Below are positions 63,592 to 64,000 of a stretch of 64,000 nt of DNA, piece after piece; position 1 is the stretch's first letter, and each line of letters opens with the position of its first letter. The notes beneath the pieces are model-generated. The model had not been told where the DNA came from. It made no database searches and worked only from the letters and a program-made list of their open reading frames with translations. The DNA lies in assembly GCA_033964015.1 (NCBI GenBank), contig CM066912.1, positions 8,396,371 to 8,460,370 on the forward strand, in the 5' to 3' direction. The stretch comes from Scolanthus callimorphus (taxonomy: Eukaryota > Cnidaria > Anthozoa > Actiniaria > Edwardsiidae). The position numbers and the translations under genes were made by a program.

Positions 63592-64000
63592 GAGTGAATC
63601 ACGTGCTTACCCTAGCCTCAAGAGCTTGCTGTATAGTTGAGATCACGTGCTTACCCTAGCCTCTAGCGCTTGCTGTATAGTTGAGATCACGTGCTTACCC
63701 TAGCCTCTAGCTCTTGCTGTATAGTTGAGATCACGTGCTTACCCGAGCCTCTAACGCTTGCTGTATAGTTGAGATCACGTGCTTACCCGAGCCTCTAGCG
63801 CTTGCTGTATAGTTGAGATCACGTGCTTACCCTAATCTCTAGCGCTTGCTGTATAGTTGAGATCACGTGCTTACCCTAACCTCTAGAGCTTGCTGTATAG
63901 TTGAGATCACGTGCTTACCCGAGCCTCTAGCGCTTGCTGTATAGTTGAGATCACGTGCTTACCCGAGCCTCTAGCGCTTGCTGTATAGTTGTGATCACGT
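63592..64000 (-). repeat. dnah1: 44-bp array carrying the donor of the next upstream dnah1 exon
   Basis: Copies at exact 44-bp spacing (gtgcttac at 63603, 63647, 63691, 63735, 63779, 63823, 63867, 63911, 63955). On the minus strand each reads ATACAGCAAGCGCTAGAGGC, then TCGG or TAGG and donor GTAAGC: codons IQQALEAR, the DNAH1-type sequence expected just before VERFLFEG of e1. The real exon end should be the last copy, beyond 64000. Confidence 0.9.

Larger units (their letters stand above)
1..64000 (-). other. dnah1: Gene span: dnah1, axonemal dynein heavy chain 1 orthologue (partial, 47 exons)
   Basis: DNAH1-type heavy chains are inner-arm (I1/f type) motors of the ciliary axoneme: an AAA+ ring hydrolyses ATP and a stalk binds the B-tubule. 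I placed 47 minus-strand exons by translating between GT donors and AG acceptors; phases match at every junction and the sum is 2198 codons. P-loops GPTGSGKT are seen for AAA2 (e6) and AAA3 (e14) and GMGGSGRQS for AAA4 (e20); the AAA1 P-loop lies upstream of the window. The stalk helices and microtubule-binding domain are e25-e32. Assignment to DNAH1 rather than other axonemal heavy chains rests on recalled family sequence, for example LYETTVVRHGLMLVGPTG, EPWFIFSLIWSVGG and FRARLRQFPSLVNCCTIDWF. Human DNAH1 is about 4265 residues, so roughly half is here. The gene starts beyond 64000 and ends below 1. Exon e21 carries a LINE insertion; all other exons are open. Confidence 0.88.

Overview
The window is a stretch of animal nuclear genome. 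Genes have long introns with GT-AG splice sites, there are non-LTR retrotransposons, many small palindromic DNA elements and minisatellites, and there is no operon structure or Shine-Dalgarno context. The dynein gene and the style of the intronless rhodopsin-like receptors fit a marine invertebrate, most likely an anthozoan cnidarian. That assignment is inferred from gene character and repeat style and could not be tested here.

Almost the whole window lies inside one minus-strand gene, an orthologue of the axonemal inner-arm dynein heavy chain DNAH1. I placed 47 consecutive exons (numbered e1 to e47 in transcript order, high to low coordinate). Reading phases agree at every junction and the exons sum to 6594 nt, or 2198 codons. 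They run from sensor I of AAA1 (61.4 kb) through AAA2, AAA3, AAA4, stalk, microtubule-binding domain, second stalk helix, AAA5 and AAA6 into the C-terminal region (0.1 kb). Both ends of the gene lie outside the window.

Layout by coordinate: 0.1-7.1 kb holds e47-e39 (C-terminal part and AAA6) with foldback elements between them; 8.5-12.2 kb is a dead L2/CR1-type LINE in an intron; 12.2-24.3 kb holds e38-e22 (AAA5, stalk, microtubule-binding domain, end of AAA4); 24.6-27.2 kb is a second LINE with an intact ORF, inserted inside coding exon e21; 27.2-34.9 kb holds e21-e13 (AAA4 and AAA3); 38.7-50.1 kb contains an 11.3-kb intron holding two plus-strand intronless GPCR genes, a GPCR fragment and a 62-bp satellite; 50.1-61.5 kb holds e11-e1 (AAA2 and AAA1) with a 24-bp and a 30-bp minisatellite; 61.5-64 kb is intron with CRE-rich repeats and a 44-bp array.

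Two observations stand out. First, the LINE at 24.6-27.2 kb sits six bases before the splice donor of e21. Flanking codons rejoin perfectly without it, so this haplotype should encode a dynein truncated in AAA4. Second, at least eight separate tandem duplications in this one gene are seeded exactly on exon/intron boundaries, copying the last bases of an exon plus its donor, or the acceptor plus the first bases of an exon. The extreme case is the e7/e8 intron, nearly all of which is about 73 extra copies of the e7 end with its GTAAG donor. The GPCR pair shows a similar duplication around its start codon.
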